Shown piece after piece: positions 18,340 through 26,912 of a stretch of 64,000 nt of DNA. Source of the DNA: an uncultured Ruminiclostridium sp. (GTDB lineage Bacteria > Bacillota > Clostridia > Oscillospirales > Ruminococcaceae); assembly GCA_947630175.1 (NCBI GenBank), contig CANRGJ010000003.1, positions 186,001 through 250,000 on the forward strand, given 5' to 3'. The notes under the pieces were generated by a model, which saw only the letters and a list, made by a program, of their open reading frames with translations, searched no databases and was not told where the DNA came from. A program made the position numbers and the translations under genes. Each line of letters opens with the position of its first letter. The first letter of the stretch is position 1.

Positions 18340-18783
18340 TCAGGCGCAGGTTTCGCCGCAGGGGAGCTTTTCCAGTGCGGCGCCGTACAGCGTTTCAAGT
18401 CGGCTTATGGCTTTTTTGTGGATATAATGCACGTTGCGAAGGCTCATATAGCTGATATCCGCTATCTCCTCCCATGTCCTGAACAACAGGTAATGCTGTT
18501 CAAGTATCAGCTTTTGCTGTAAGTCGGGGACGGAATTTATCATTTTCTGTATCTCCGTCTTTAAATCAACGTAGCCGTCTATCCGTTTGTTTATATCCTC
18601 TTCCAGAAGACATATCTTTTCAACGGTCTTTTCCACCTTGCTCTGTATCGTGCCGCCGTCCGACACGGTGACGATACCGCTTGCGCCGCAGGATATCTCC
18701 TTTAGCCTTGCAAGCTCTTCCAGCTTTACGTCTATCAGGCGGTCAAGGCAAGCCGCCTGGTTCAAAAATTCCTTTACCGTCAT
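18340..18783 (-). CDS. Small sigma-like/DUF1492-type HTH protein
   Basis: 147 residues from ATG 18783 (MTVKEFLNQAACLDRLIDVK). The first half is a coiled coil-like helical segment (DRLIDVKLEELARLKE, then KTVEKICLLEEDINKRIDGY). The second half resembles sigma-70 region 4: SVPDLQQKLILEQHYLLFRT, then WEEIADISYMSLRNVHYIHK. This architecture is typical of DUF1492/ArpU-like proteins, which are commonest in phages and conjugative elements as late-gene activators. Here it is the first gene of the addB-addA unit, 19 bp before addB and behind a near-consensus promoter. It may be a captured regulator or simply co-transcribed; the role is unknown. Confidence 0.7.
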   Translation of the reverse strand: MTVKEFLNQAACLDRLIDVKLEELARLKEISCGASGIVTVSDGGTIQSKVEKTVEKICLLEEDINKRIDGYVDLKTEIQKMINSVPDLQQKLILEQHYLLFRTWEEIADISYMSLRNVHYIHKKAISRLETLYGAALEKLPCGETCA

Positions 18784-18891
18784 AGCTCCAAACGTTTCCT
18801 CCAAAATCAGCAAAGGCAATCTCTATGGGCTTGTTCGCCCGCTTTCGGCGGGAAGCTGGCGAGGCTTTCCGCTGTGTCGGAGTTCATATTT

Positions 18892-18920
18892 ATTATGCTC
18901 CTTTTTGGAGAGATTGTCAA
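18892..18920 (-). promoter_or_regulatory. Sigma-A promoter for the sigma-like gene, addB and addA
   Basis: On the minus strand, TTGACA (18920-18915) and CATAAT (18897-18892) are separated by 17 bp. The leader to the ATG at 18783 is about 100 nt and contains a CCCGCCGAAAGCGGG hairpin and GGAGG. Confidence 0.75.
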
Positions 18921-19023
18921 GGTATTTATGGGACAGATAGCTTTTTATTGCAAAAGTCCCGTTGGACAGGGGGTGGTTTTAGTATAGCAGAGGGGTGGGG
19001 TGAAATTCAATGAAAAATCATGG

Positions 19024-19398
19024 ACGGCTGACGGTTGACAGTTGACAGTGTACAGTGTAAAGTGCACAGTTGTGGAGTCCGCTTCGCGGACGGATTTGAG
19101 ATGACAGGTGCTGATTTGCAGGCGGCAACTCTGAATCCATTGTCGAAGGAGTCCGGTATTGCGGTATTGCGAAGCAACGTTGGATCGTACTTCCGCCTTC
19201 GGCGGAAGTAATTTTCACTTTTGTGTGGTGCATACCAGCTTCACTTGTGCGCCCCGCCCGCTGTTTGCGGCTTCGCCGCAAACACGCTTTCCCGCCCTCG
19301 GCGTTTACCCTTCAACCTTCTCTCCCCCACCACCCATTCCAATCCGTCCGCGAAGCGGACACCACAACTGTGCACTTTACACTGTAAACTGTCAACTG
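19024..19398. repeat. Family A repeat, copy 4, enclosing a partial family B element
   Basis: Fills most of the 18784-19498 gap. The left half (19024-19125) has CAGTTGTGGAGT, GTCCGCTTCGCGGAC and the GATTTGCAGGCGGCAA middle. Then come a TACTTCCGCCTTCGGCGGAAGTA-type hairpin and a partial family B right arm at about 19213-19335 (CACTTTTGTGTGGTGCATAC). The right half of family A follows (GTCCGCGAAGCGGAC, CACAACTGTGCACTTTACAC). The B fragment therefore appears inserted in an A element. Confidence 0.85.
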
Positions 19399-19444
19399 AA
19401 AATTGTTCACCGTTTTCGCTCCGCGAAAACGGTGAACAATTTTC
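19398..19444. terminator. 22-bp perfect stem-loop before dpaA
   Basis: Arms 19398-19419 and 19423-19444 are perfectly complementary (GAAAATTGTTCACCGTTTTC and complement) around a TCC loop. It ends 54 bp before the dpaA ATG and is followed by TTCTTCCT rather than a clean T-run. It may isolate dpaAB from upstream transcription or act in the leader. Confidence 0.6.
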
Positions 19445-19498
19445 TTCTTCCTAACATAAACTACATCAGCGCTTATCTTTTTTGAAAGGAAGGATATT

Positions 19499-20359
19499 AT
19501 GAAAAGATTTTTGTTTGCGGGCGGGGATATGCGTATGCTGTACGCCGCCGAATATTTAAATAAAGGGCTGGAATGTCTTGCTTACGGCTTTGAGGAGGCG
19601 GAGGAAAAGCCCGTTCCCACGGCTGACGAGCCTGTGGAGTGCGACGGGCTGGTACTGCCGCTTCCGCTGAGCAGGGACGGCAGGACTGTCAACGCCCCCT
19701 ATCATAGGGGCGAGCTGCCCCTTGAGGTACTTAAAGTCAGGGAGGGAGGATACGTTTTCGCAGGAGGAACGATGCCCGCCCTCGAGGAATTTTGTCAGAA
19801 GCGCAGGTTAAAGCTGAAAAACTATCTCAAGCGGGAGGAGCTTTTAGTGATGAACGCCGTTCCCACTGCGGAGGGCGCGCTGGAGATAATGCTCCGTGAG
19901 CTTCCCGTGACTATATGGGGACTTAACGTGCTGATAACAGGCTTCGGCAGAGTGGGGGAGGCTATGGCGAGAACGCTTACGGCGCTAGGCGCTCACGTCA
20001 CGGTCTGCGCAAGGCGCCCCGAACAGCTTGCACGGGCAAGGGGAATGTACTGCGCCGCCGCAAGCTTTGACGGGGGATTCCTCCGTCAGCTGCCCCTGTG
20101 CGACGTGATAGTGAACACCGTTCCCGCGCCCCTTTTCGACAAGAGCAGCCTTAAGCTGCTGAAAAGGGACTGCCTTATCATCGACCTTGCCTCAGTCTCC
20201 TGCATAGGGGATATGTCTATGGCGGAGGGAATAAAGCTGATATGGGCGCTTTCCCTGCCGGGAAAGACCGCCCCCGTCACGGCGGGCAGGATCATCGGTC
20301 AGACGGTGGAAAATATGCTTTGGGAGGAGGAGCAAGGCTGTGGAACTGAACGGTCTTAA
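19499..20359 (+). CDS. dpaA: Dipicolinate synthase subunit A
   Basis: 286 residues starting at ATG 19499 behind GAAAGGAAGG. With DpaB it oxidises dihydrodipicolinate to dipicolinic acid, the calcium-chelating solute of the spore core; it acts in the mother cell late in sporulation. The N-terminal MKRFLFAGGDMRMLYAAEYL is the family start, and the NAD(P)-binding Rossmann loop is NVLITGFGRVGEAMARTL at about residues 141-158, followed by TVCARRPEQLARA. It overlaps dpaB by 20 nt, so the two are translated together. No sporulation promoter could be assigned with confidence. Confidence 0.95.
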   Translation: MKRFLFAGGDMRMLYAAEYLNKGLECLAYGFEEAEEKPVPTADEPVECDGLVLPLPLSRDGRTVNAPYHRGELPLEVLKVREGGYVFAGGTMPALEEFCQKRRLKLKNYLKREELLVMNAVPTAEGALEIMLRELPVTIWGLNVLITGFGRVGEAMARTLTALGAHVTVCARRPEQLARARGMYCAAASFDGGFLRQLPLCDVIVNTVPAPLFDKSSLKLLKRDCLIIDLASVSCIGDMSMAEGIKLIWALSLPGKTAPVTAGRIIGQTVENMLWEEEQGCGTERS

Positions 20360-20915
20360 ACTGGGCGTTGCGATATGCGGCTCCTTCTGCACGTTCAGGC
20401 AGGCGTTTGAAACGGTGGAAAAGCTGAACTCGCTGGGGGCGGAGACGATACCCATAATGAGCTATAACGCCGCAAGCCTTTCCACCCGCTTCGGGAAAGC
20501 GGAGGACAACGTAAGGCATTTTGAGGAGCTTACGGGGAAAAAGGTGATAATGTCCATTGAGGAGGCGGAGCCGATAGGACCGAAGAAAATGCTTGACATT
20601 CTACTTTTGCCCAACTGCACGGGAAATACTCTGGCGAAGCTGGCAAATTCCATCACCGACACCCCCGTCACTATGGCGGTGAAAAGCCACCTGCGCATAG
20701 GCAGACCCGTGCTGATAAACGTCGCCACCAACGACGCCCTTGCGGGGTCGGCAAAGAATATCGGCGCGCTGATGAATTTAAAGCACTATTTCTTCGTTCC
20801 CCTGCGGCAGGACGACTGGGAGAAAAAGCCCAATTCAATCGTGGGACATTTTGAGATGATCCCAGAGGCGGTAAAAGCGGCTATGGAGGGGAAACAGCTT
20901 AAAATTCTCCAATAA
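20340..20915 (+). CDS. dpaB: Dipicolinate synthase subunit B
   Basis: 191 residues from GTG 20340, with AGGAGG inside the end of dpaA. The flavoprotein-like fold is recognisable from LGVAICGSFCTFRQAFETVE, LLLPNCTGNTLAKLANSITD and MAVKSHLRIGRPVLINVATN. It is the second subunit of dipicolinate synthase. Length and ending (HFEMIPEAVKAAMEGKQLKI) match the family. It shows the organism carries the spore-core pathway. Confidence 0.95.
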   Translation: MELNGLKLGVAICGSFCTFRQAFETVEKLNSLGAETIPIMSYNAASLSTRFGKAEDNVRHFEELTGKKVIMSIEEAEPIGPKKMLDILLLPNCTGNTLAKLANSITDTPVTMAVKSHLRIGRPVLINVATNDALAGSAKNIGALMNLKHYFFVPLRQDDWEKKPNSIVGHFEMIPEAVKAAMEGKQLKILQ

Positions 20916-20938
20916 ATAAAAAATGCAAAAATTCCCTC

Positions 20939-20967
20939 TTGACAAACTCCCCGCTGTGTGTTATAAT
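20939..20967 (+). promoter_or_regulatory. Consensus sigma-A promoter for rpmE
   Basis: TTGACA at 20939-20944 and TATAAT at 20962-20967 with a 17-bp spacer, both exact consensus. Transcription would begin about 65 nt before the rpmE start codon. Confidence 0.9.
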
Positions 20968-20986
20968 CTTTCCTGCGAATTAACCA

Positions 20987-21008
20987 CTTATGGGTTGCTC
21001 CCCATAAG
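20987..21008 (+). promoter_or_regulatory. Possible ribosomal protein L31 leader hairpin
   Basis: In the rpmE leader, CTTATGGG (20987-20994) pairs with CCCATAAG (21001-21008) around a 6-nt loop. Structured autoregulatory leaders are known before rpmE in several phyla, including Firmicutes. This one fits the position, but I could not compare it with a covariance model. Confidence 0.5.
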
Positions 21009-21038
21009 GCTGAGCATAAAGGAAAAGGCGGTGACAAT

Positions 21039-21254
21039 ATGAAAGAGGGTATCCATCCCGATTACAAGCCCACCACTATCAAGTGCGCCTGCGGCAACGT
21101 GATCGAAACACGCTCCACCAAGCAGGATATAAGAGTGGAGATCTGCTCCAAGTGCCACCCTTTCTTCACCGGTAAGCAGAAGCTGGTAGACAGCGGCGGA
21201 CGCGTTGACAAGTTCAACAAGAAGTTCGGCTTGAAGAAGGAAACGGAAAAGTAA
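21039..21254 (+). CDS. rpmE: 50S ribosomal protein L31, zinc-binding type
   Basis: 71 residues. A small protein at the central protuberance of the large subunit, bridging to the 30S. The four zinc-ligand cysteines are present: C16 and C18 in KCACGNV, C36 and C39 in [11 protein letters not shown]. This is the C+ form, used when zinc is sufficient. [19 protein letters not shown] is the conserved C-terminal signature. It has its own consensus promoter and leader and is followed by an intrinsic terminator, so it is monocistronic. Confidence 0.97.
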   Translation: MKEGIHPDYKPTTIKCACGNVIETRSTKQDIRVEICSKCHPFFTGKQKLVDSGGRVDKFNKKFGLKKETEK

Positions 21255-21257
21255 TCG

Positions 21258-21289
21258 AAAAAAAGAGGGACGCAACGTTCCTCTTTTTT
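21258..21289 (+). terminator. Intrinsic terminator after rpmE
   Basis: AAAAAAGAGG pairs with CCTCTTTTTT, giving a stem followed by a T-rich tract (TTTTTTATTTTT), directly after the rpmE stop. Confidence 0.85.
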
Positions 21290-21374
21290 ATTTTTAAAAA
21301 AAGTCGCTCCCAAGCTGAGCGTTTTTTCCCAAAAAGCAGTCTAACAAGTGAAAAAAGGAGAGGAGGAATATCCC

Positions 21375-21929
21375 GTGGACGAAGGCGAGAACGCATACAA
21401 ACGCTACGTCAAAGGCGACGACGAGGGAATGGCGGAGCTTGTCCGCCTGTACGCCAATGAGCTGACCCTTTACATCAACGGCTTCACAAGGGATATGACC
21501 CTTTCCGAGGAGCTTATGGAGGACGCTTTTGTGAAGCTGGCGGTGAAAAAGCCCCGCTTTAACGGCAAAAGCTCTTTCAAAACATGGTTTTTCGCTATCG
21601 GGCGGAATTTGACCATGGACAGGCTCAAGCGCCTGAACAAGCGCCGCAGTCGGGAGACCGACCTTGAAACGGCGGAGCTTGTCAGCGGCGACGTGGAGAG
21701 CGTTATTTTAAAGGAGGAAAACAAGGCGGCGGTGGAAAAGGCGCTGCAGAGCCTTAACGAGGATTACCGCCAAGCGATTTACCTTTCCTACTTTGAAAAC
21801 CGCAGCAGCGCCGAGATACAGCAGGCGATGAACAAAAACAGACGGCAGGTGGAAAACCTGCTTTCACGAGGACGAAAAGCGCTGAAAAAACAGCTTGAAA
21901 AGGAGGGCTTTTCATATGAAGAACAATGA
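21375..21929 (+). CDS. ECF-type RNA polymerase sigma factor
   Basis: 184 residues from GTG 21375, which has AGGAGG eight bases upstream; an in-frame GTG at 21348 lacks this. Region 2 covers about residues 10-85 (AELVRLYANELTLYINGF through SSFKTWFFAIGRNLTMDRLK). Region 4 covers about 125-180 (LQSLNEDYRQAIYLSYFENR, then SSAEIQQAMNKNRRQVENLL). Members redirect polymerase to a few promoters when released by an anti-sigma factor. The downstream gene overlaps by 14 nt and encodes a membrane protein, so they form a likely sigma/anti-sigma pair. Confidence 0.88.
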   Translation: MDEGENAYKRYVKGDDEGMAELVRLYANELTLYINGFTRDMTLSEELMEDAFVKLAVKKPRFNGKSSFKTWFFAIGRNLTMDRLKRLNKRRSRETDLETAELVSGDVESVILKEENKAAVEKALQSLNEDYRQAIYLSYFENRSSAEIQQAMNKNRRQVENLLSRGRKALKKQLEKEGFSYEEQ

Positions 21930-24267
21930 TGATTTAACACGAGATATTTTAAAGCGGCGTGACGAACAAAACGCAAAGAAAAGAAAAATTTTCACCGTTT
22001 CCGCCTGCTCTGTCTGCGCCGCGGCGGCGGTATTTGCGGGAGGAGCTGCTCTGGCGGCGGGAAACGGCTTTGGTATCAACGTGGACCTTACGTCAAACAC
22101 AGGCGACAGCTCGTCGTACGAGCTTCAGCCGGGAGTTACGGAGATGTATGAGGATAAAGCGGACGGTTATACCGTTAAACTGCTGAAAGACAGCGACGGC
22201 AACGTTACCTCCATTCTTGCTATCGACGGGAAAGGAAGAACTGCGGAAATTGAATTGAACCTTGAAAACTGCGGTCTGCCGTCGCCCAACACGTCGGAAA
22301 ATTACGTCAAAGTCAAGACCTTTAAGCTGAAAAAAGAAAACGAATACGTTGTTATGGCGTGTATGACCCCGTCCGAGCAGGAGGAAGAGGCGGACGATTT
22401 TTACAGCGCAGTGTTCTTCGCCCTGAACGAAAAGTCCTTTGAAACGGGGCAGATCCAGGTATACAAAGCCGACGGCAGCACGCCTTATTACGCTTACATG
22501 GTGAACGACAGCTGTGTAAGCCTGGATAACACGCTGTATATCCCGAACCTGGATTTCGATTCGCCCACGCTGCCTTTCGTCGACTGGGCCGGAAGAAGTG
22601 CGGGCTACGGTCTGACCTTCGACCCTGACGCCCTGAGCGTCACACGAAGCGAGCTTGCAGCTGTGGCACAGAACTCCGAGAACTCCGCCGTTATCGACGC
22701 CCCCGAAGTCGGGCTGTCAGACGTACATGTGTGGATAGTTAAGGGCGAAAGACCTCTTGAGGACGGAATAATCGGCGACGTTACGGTGATACTTGCTTCG
22801 GACGGAAAGGGCAGAACGGCGATCGCCGCAGTGTCCTACGACGATTATGATTACGACACGATCCAACTGCTGTGTCTGGACAAGAGCAAGGGGGAATTTC
22901 TTATCCTGCTGAAATCTAGCGTGCCGCCCGTAGACACGAACTCAGTCTTCCCTTATTGTGCGCGCTTTTACGCTCTTAACGAAAAAACCTTTGAAACGGG
23001 AGAGATCAAACCCTACGTTCTCAAGGACGCGCCTGAAGACTACCCTGCTCCTTGGGTGACAGATGGTTTTGAAGTGACAGAGCAGGCTTATATCTGCCAT
23101 GACAGTTTTCCCGCCCGCGAACCCTTCTACGTATTCGACCCCGAAACAATGACCTACACTGAAAAGGAGGATCAGCCCGAGCTTCCCCAGAACTGGACCT
23201 TCACCACAGATAAGATAGACGGCTATTACGCTCAGTTTACCGCTTCGGGAATAGCCTACGACGAGGATTCCGGCGATATCACCGCCGACAGGTATGAAAT
23301 AACGATTTACGCTCCCGACGACAGAATGCTGAAAATAGACTGCGATGAAATACCCTTAATACAGGACGAAAACGGAGGATTTATCCTTTTGTTCCAGATG
23401 TTCAAGCTGGAACAGACCGAGGGCGAATATCTCCTCGTGTTTGAGCCGCCCGCTTTGTGGAGCGCTCCCAGATGCAACGCTTTGTTCTACGCTGTCAACG
23501 AAAAAGCCTTTGAAACGGGAAAAGCGGAGCAGTATCAGGCAGACCCCTCCGACCTTTACGGCTTTTTACTCACAGGCGACTGCGATATGATAGCGGGCAC
23601 CAACACGCTGTATGACTCTTTCAGAGATGGATATAAGCTGACGTTTGACCCCGAAACGCTGACCTTCACCGCAAAGGAAGCTTCGTCCGAGCTTCCCGAA
23701 AGCTGGACTGCTTACACAGATACGGTAGACGGCTATCACGCCGAATTTACCGTTTCGGGAATAGACTATGACTTGAATTCAAACGATATCACCTTCGACA
23801 AGTGTGTCATAACAGTCTACGCTCCCGACGGCAGAACGCTGAGCATAGACTGGGGATTAAATCTCGTGCAGGAAGAAGACGGAGGATTTGACCTTGGGTT
23901 CAAGCTGTTCAAGCTGGAACAGACCGAGGGCGAATATATCCTTTTGTTTGAGACGCCGGGTGTTACGTCAGGTGTTTTTAGTCGACCGTTCTGTTTCTTC
24001 GCCATCAACGAAAAAGCCTTTGAAACAGGAAAAGCGGAGCTGTATCAGCTGGGCTTCACCGATGCTACCGGCGTTTCATACGACGATGACTGCGCTATAA
24101 TACCCGGCAGTAACACGATGTGTGGACTGCTCAACTACCACACGGGGGAGGAATATACGCTGACGTTTGACCCCGAGAAATTAACGTATGAGTGCAGACC
24201 CGCAGTGTTCAACGACGGAGATGAACACCACGAAGATGACCACCATAACGACGACCACCACGGGTGA
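21916..24267 (+). CDS. Single-pass membrane protein with four external repeats and His/Asp tail; candidate anti-sigma factor
   Basis: 783 residues from ATG 21916 behind AGGAGG, overlapping the sigma gene. A short charged cytoplasmic segment (~30 residues, KNNDDLTRDILKRRDEQNAK) precedes one membrane helix (FTVSACSVCAAAAVFAGGAA). The rest is outside and contains four related units, each with a landmark such as FFALNEKSFETG, FYALNEKTFETG, FYAVNEKAFETG and FFAINEKAFETG; units 3 and 4 are most alike (FKLEQTEGEY in both). The protein ends in DEHHEDDHHNDDHHG, a plausible metal-binding tail. The topology and overlap suggest an anti-sigma factor with an external sensor. I recognise no named domain, so the role is inference. 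Confidence 0.6.
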   Translation: MKNNDDLTRDILKRRDEQNAKKRKIFTVSACSVCAAAAVFAGGAALAAGNGFGINVDLTSNTGDSSSYELQPGVTEMYEDKADGYTVKLLKDSDGNVTSILAIDGKGRTAEIELNLENCGLPSPNTSENYVKVKTFKLKKENEYVVMACMTPSEQEEEADDFYSAVFFALNEKSFETGQIQVYKADGSTPYYAYMVNDSCVSLDNTLYIPNLDFDSPTLPFVDWAGRSAGYGLTFDPDALSVTRSELAAVAQNSENSAVIDAPEVGLSDVHVWIVKGERPLEDGIIGDVTVILASDGKGRTAIAAVSYDDYDYDTIQLLCLDKSKGEFLILLKSSVPPVDTNSVFPYCARFYALNEKTFETGEIKPYVLKDAPEDYPAPWVTDGFEVTEQAYICHDSFPAREPFYVFDPETMTYTEKEDQPELPQNWTFTTDKIDGYYAQFTASGIAYDEDSGDITADRYEITIYAPDDRMLKIDCDEIPLIQDENGGFILLFQMFKLEQTEGEYLLVFEPPALWSAPRCNALFYAVNEKAFETGKAEQYQADPSDLYGFLLTGDCDMIAGTNTLYDSFRDGYKLTFDPETLTFTAKEASSELPESWTAYTDTVDGYHAEFTVSGIDYDLNSNDITFDKCVITVYAPDGRTLSIDWGLNLVQEEDGGFDLGFKLFKLEQTEGEYILLFETPGVTSGVFSRPFCFFAINEKAFETGKAELYQLGFTDATGVSYDDDCAIIPGSNTMCGLLNYHTGEEYTLTFDPEKLTYECRPAVFNDGDEHHEDDHHNDDHHG

Positions 24268-24268
24268 A

Positions 24269-24461
24269 ACAGTTGACAGTGCACAGTGTACAGTGCATAG
24301 TTGCGGTTGTTTTTCGGCGCCGCCGAAAAACATATTTTGAATGACAAGTGCCGATTTAAGGTAATTTCTTAAATCGGCACTTTTATTATTTAAAATCCAT
24401 TTTTGCCGAAGGCAAAAATACCTCAACTCTGCACTTTGCACTTTACACTTTACACTGTAAG
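24269..24461. repeat. Family A repeat, copy 5, overlapping the ldh 3' end
   Basis: Starts just after the stop of the repeat-protein gene (CAGTTGACAGTGCACAGTGT) and contains TTTTTCGGCGCCGCCGAAAAA, a central hairpin AAGTGCCGATTTAAG/CTTAAATCGGCACTT, and TTTTTGCCGAAGGCAAAAA. Its right arm (CACTTTGCACTTTACACTTT) encodes the last few codons and stop of ldh on the other strand. Confidence 0.9.
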
Positions 24462-25402
24462 AGTTGTTTTTCCACTTCCTTCGCCGACGCCGTGAGCATA
24501 CGCTGTTCCGCGCCGCTAAGCGGTATTTCCAGCACCTTTTCTGCTCCGCCTGCTCCTACGACGGCGGGAATGCTCAGGCACAATCCGCTTATCCCGTACT
24601 CCCCGTCCAGCAACACGGAAATGGGCAGGACGGAATGTTCGTCCCTGTCGATACATTCCGCTATCCTCGCTACCGCCATAGCTATCCCGTAGTAGGAGGC
24701 GCCTTTTCTTTCGATTATCTCGTAAGCGCTGTCCCGCACCTCACGGTAGATTTTGTCCATAGCCTCCCTGTGCTGAGAAAAGCCCCTCAGCTCACAGAAG
24801 TGGTTCAGGTCCACCCCCGAAACATTTGCGCCACTCCATACCGCAAGCTCGCTGTCGCCGTGTTCCCCGATTATCACGGCGTGAACGCTTCTTGCGTCCA
24901 CGTCAAGCCGCCGCCCCAGCAGATATTTCAGCCTTGCGGTATCAAGCACCGTCCCTGAGCCTATCACCCTGTGAGGGGGAAAGCCCGACATCTTCAGCGC
25001 GGCGTAAGTCAGGATATCCACGGGGTTTGACACCACGAGGATTATCCCCTGACAGTCCCGCTTTTTTATTTCGGGGATTATCTTTGAGAATATCTCAAGA
25101 TTTTTTTCGATAAGCTGAGGGCGCGTTTCTCCCGGCTTCTGGTTGGCTCCTGCGGCAATAACTATGAATGCGGCGTCCGCAATATCGTCGTAATTCCCCG
25201 CATAAATTTCCATAGGCGCGCTGTAAGGCAGACCGTGGCTGATGTCCAGAGCCTCCCCCTCCGCCTTTTTCACGTTCACGTCGATAAGCACCATTTCGGA
25301 GAAAATTCCCCTTTGCATAAGGGTAAAGGCGATAGCCGAGCCCACGAAGCCGCAGCCTATCACCGCCGCCTTGCGGTGGTCAAGGTTAGGGTCGTCCCTC
25401 AT
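24443..25402 (-). CDS. ldh: L-lactate dehydrogenase
   Basis: 319 residues. Reduces pyruvate to L-lactate with NADH, regenerating NAD in fermentation. The nucleotide-binding loop is [17 protein letters not shown], with the NAD-selective acid in MVLIDVN. The substrate arginine is in [16 protein letters not shown], the domain motif is [13 protein letters not shown] and the catalytic histidine is in [14 protein letters not shown]. Its ATG overlaps the enolase stop (ATGA), so it is translated with eno. The last codons (LLQCKV and stop) are supplied by the arm of a family A repeat, so the natural C-terminus may have been altered by repeat insertion. Confidence 0.95.
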   Translation of the reverse strand: MRDDPNLDHRKAAVIGCGFVGSAIAFTLMQRGIFSEMVLIDVNVKKAEGEALDISHGLPYSAPMEIYAGNYDDIADAAFIVIAAGANQKPGETRPQLIEKNLEIFSKIIPEIKKRDCQGIILVVSNPVDILTYAALKMSGFPPHRVIGSGTVLDTARLKYLLGRRLDVDARSVHAVIIGEHGDSELAVWSGANVSGVDLNHFCELRGFSQHREAMDKIYREVRDSAYEIIERKGASYYGIAMAVARIAECIDRDEHSVLPISVLLDGEYGISGLCLSIPAVVGAGGAEKVLEIPLSGAEQRMLTASAKEVEKQLLQCKV

Positions 25403-26712
25403 TCCGCCTTACCTCCCCTTGCGCCGAGAAAATATTCCGTGCCCATAAATTCAACGCCCTTTCCCAGCTGTTCCTCAATGCGAAGTATGCGGTTGTACTT
25501 TGACAGCCTTTCGCTTCGGCAGGGCGCACCCGTCTTTATCTGCCCGCAGTTTGCCGCAACCGCAAGATCGGCGATAAAGCTGTCCTCCGTTTCCCCGCTT
25601 CGGTGGGAAACCACGGCGTTGTACCCCGCACGCTGTGCGGTCTTTATCGCCTCCAGTGTTTCGGATACCGTTCCTATCTGATTGGGCTTTATCAGTATTG
25701 CATTTGCGTAGCCGCCCTTTATGCCGTCCTTGAGCCGCTTTACGTTGGTAACGAACAGGTCGTCCCCCACAAGCTGAAGCTTATCTCCAAGACGCTGGGT
25801 CAGCAGCTTCCACCCGTCAAAATCCTCCTCGTCCAGCCCGTCCTCAAGGGAGATAAGGGGATATTTCTCCGCCAGATGCTCCCAGTAGTCGATAAGCTGT
25901 GCGGAGGTGTATTCCCTCTTGCTTTTGGGAAGAGTGTATTTTCCCGTTTCCCCTGATTTCCATTCCGATGCGGCGGCGTCCATAGCTAAAGCAAAATGCT
26001 TTTTCGGCTCATATCCCGCCTTAAGTCCCGCCGCCATAATAAGCTCCAGAGCCTCAGCGTCAGTGGTAAGATCGGGAGCAAAGCCGCCCTCGTCCCCCAC
26101 GGCGACGGAAAGCCCCTCCGCTTTCAGCAGTCCTGCCAGCGAATGATATATCTCGGTGCACATTCTCATACATTCTTTAAAAGAGGGCGCGCCTATGGGC
26201 ACAAGCATAAATTCCTGAACGTCCAGCCCGTTGTCTGCGTGTGCGCCGCCGTTTAAAATATTCATCATAGGCAAAGGGAGGGTGTGCGCGTTCACCCCGC
26301 CAAGAAAGCGGTACAGCGGCATTTTGAACGACAGCGCCGCCGCCCTTGCGCAGGCGAGGGAAACCGCAAGTATAGCGTTTGCGCCTAACTTTTTCTTTTC
26401 GGCAGTGCCGTCCAGCTCCCTCATCACACAGTCCACCTGATAGGTGTCAGCGGCGTTTTGTCCCCTCAGCCCGTCGGAAATTATCGTTTTGATGTTCCCC
26501 ACCGCCTTGTAAACGCCTTTCCCGCCGTATTGATTGTCCCCGTCACGCAGCTCGTGTGCCTCGAATTTTCCCGTTGACGCTCCGCTGGGAGCAGCGCCGA
26601 TGGCTCTCGTTCCGTCCGCCAGAGTTACCTCCGCCTCCACGGTGGGATTTCCCCTTGAATCGAATATCTGACGCGCGGTTATCTCCTGAATGCAGGTCTT
26701 AAGCTCTTTCAT
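25399..26712 (-). CDS. eno: Enolase
   Basis: 437 residues, full length. Converts 2-phosphoglycerate to phosphoenolpyruvate in glycolysis. The family start is [20 protein letters not shown], followed by [17 protein letters not shown]; the signature [17 protein letters not shown] holds the catalytic lysine region, and GDDLFVTN and [14 protein letters not shown] hold magnesium ligands. The start is ATG 26712 behind AAAGGGG. It is co-transcribed with ldh. Coupling eno to ldh puts two late fermentation steps under one control. Confidence 0.97.
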   Translation of the reverse strand: MKELKTCIQEITARQIFDSRGNPTVEAEVTLADGTRAIGAAPSGASTGKFEAHELRDGDNQYGGKGVYKAVGNIKTIISDGLRGQNAADTYQVDCVMRELDGTAEKKKLGANAILAVSLACARAAALSFKMPLYRFLGGVNAHTLPLPMMNILNGGAHADNGLDVQEFMLVPIGAPSFKECMRMCTEIYHSLAGLLKAEGLSVAVGDEGGFAPDLTTDAEALELIMAAGLKAGYEPKKHFALAMDAAASEWKSGETGKYTLPKSKREYTSAQLIDYWEHLAEKYPLISLEDGLDEEDFDGWKLLTQRLGDKLQLVGDDLFVTNVKRLKDGIKGGYANAILIKPNQIGTVSETLEAIKTAQRAGYNAVVSHRSGETEDSFIADLAVAANCGQIKTGAPCRSERLSKYNRILRIEEQLGKGVEFMGTEYFLGARGGKAE

Positions 26713-26803
26713 CTTGTTTCCCCTTTCGGAATGTTTGTTTTCCCATAGTTTTAGCGAAAGCTGTAAAATTATGCAAATCGTTGAAAATCTGCCCGTGAAA
26801 GTC

Positions 26804-26817
26804 AGAACATTTGTTCT
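26804..26817. promoter_or_regulatory. LexA-like operator palindrome
   Basis: AGAACATTTGTTCT has 6-bp arms around TT and fits the Firmicutes SOS-box pattern GAAC-N4-GTTC. It lies in the divergent eno/ANTAR gap, nine bases before the -35 element of the ANTAR promoter. Binding is not shown; one 8-bp match can occur by chance. Confidence 0.35.
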
Positions 26818-26826
26818 TGCAGAATA

Positions 26827-26855
26827 TTGACTATTTATTTTATTAGTGATATACT
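26827..26855 (+). promoter_or_regulatory. Sigma-A promoter for the ANTAR gene
   Basis: TTGACT at 26827-26832 and TATACT at 26850-26855 with a 17-bp spacer. Confidence 0.75.
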
Positions 26856-26912
26856 TTGTGTAACAATGAAAACAGTATTCTGTCCACAGTTGAGAAAAAG
26901 GGAGGGGTCGGC

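Noticed and set aside
18783-18890. Riboswitch or leader peptide before the sigma-like gene
   Set aside because: A 26-codon frame and a GC hairpin exist in the leader, but the ATG lies at the expected transcription start and no riboswitch class is recognisable.
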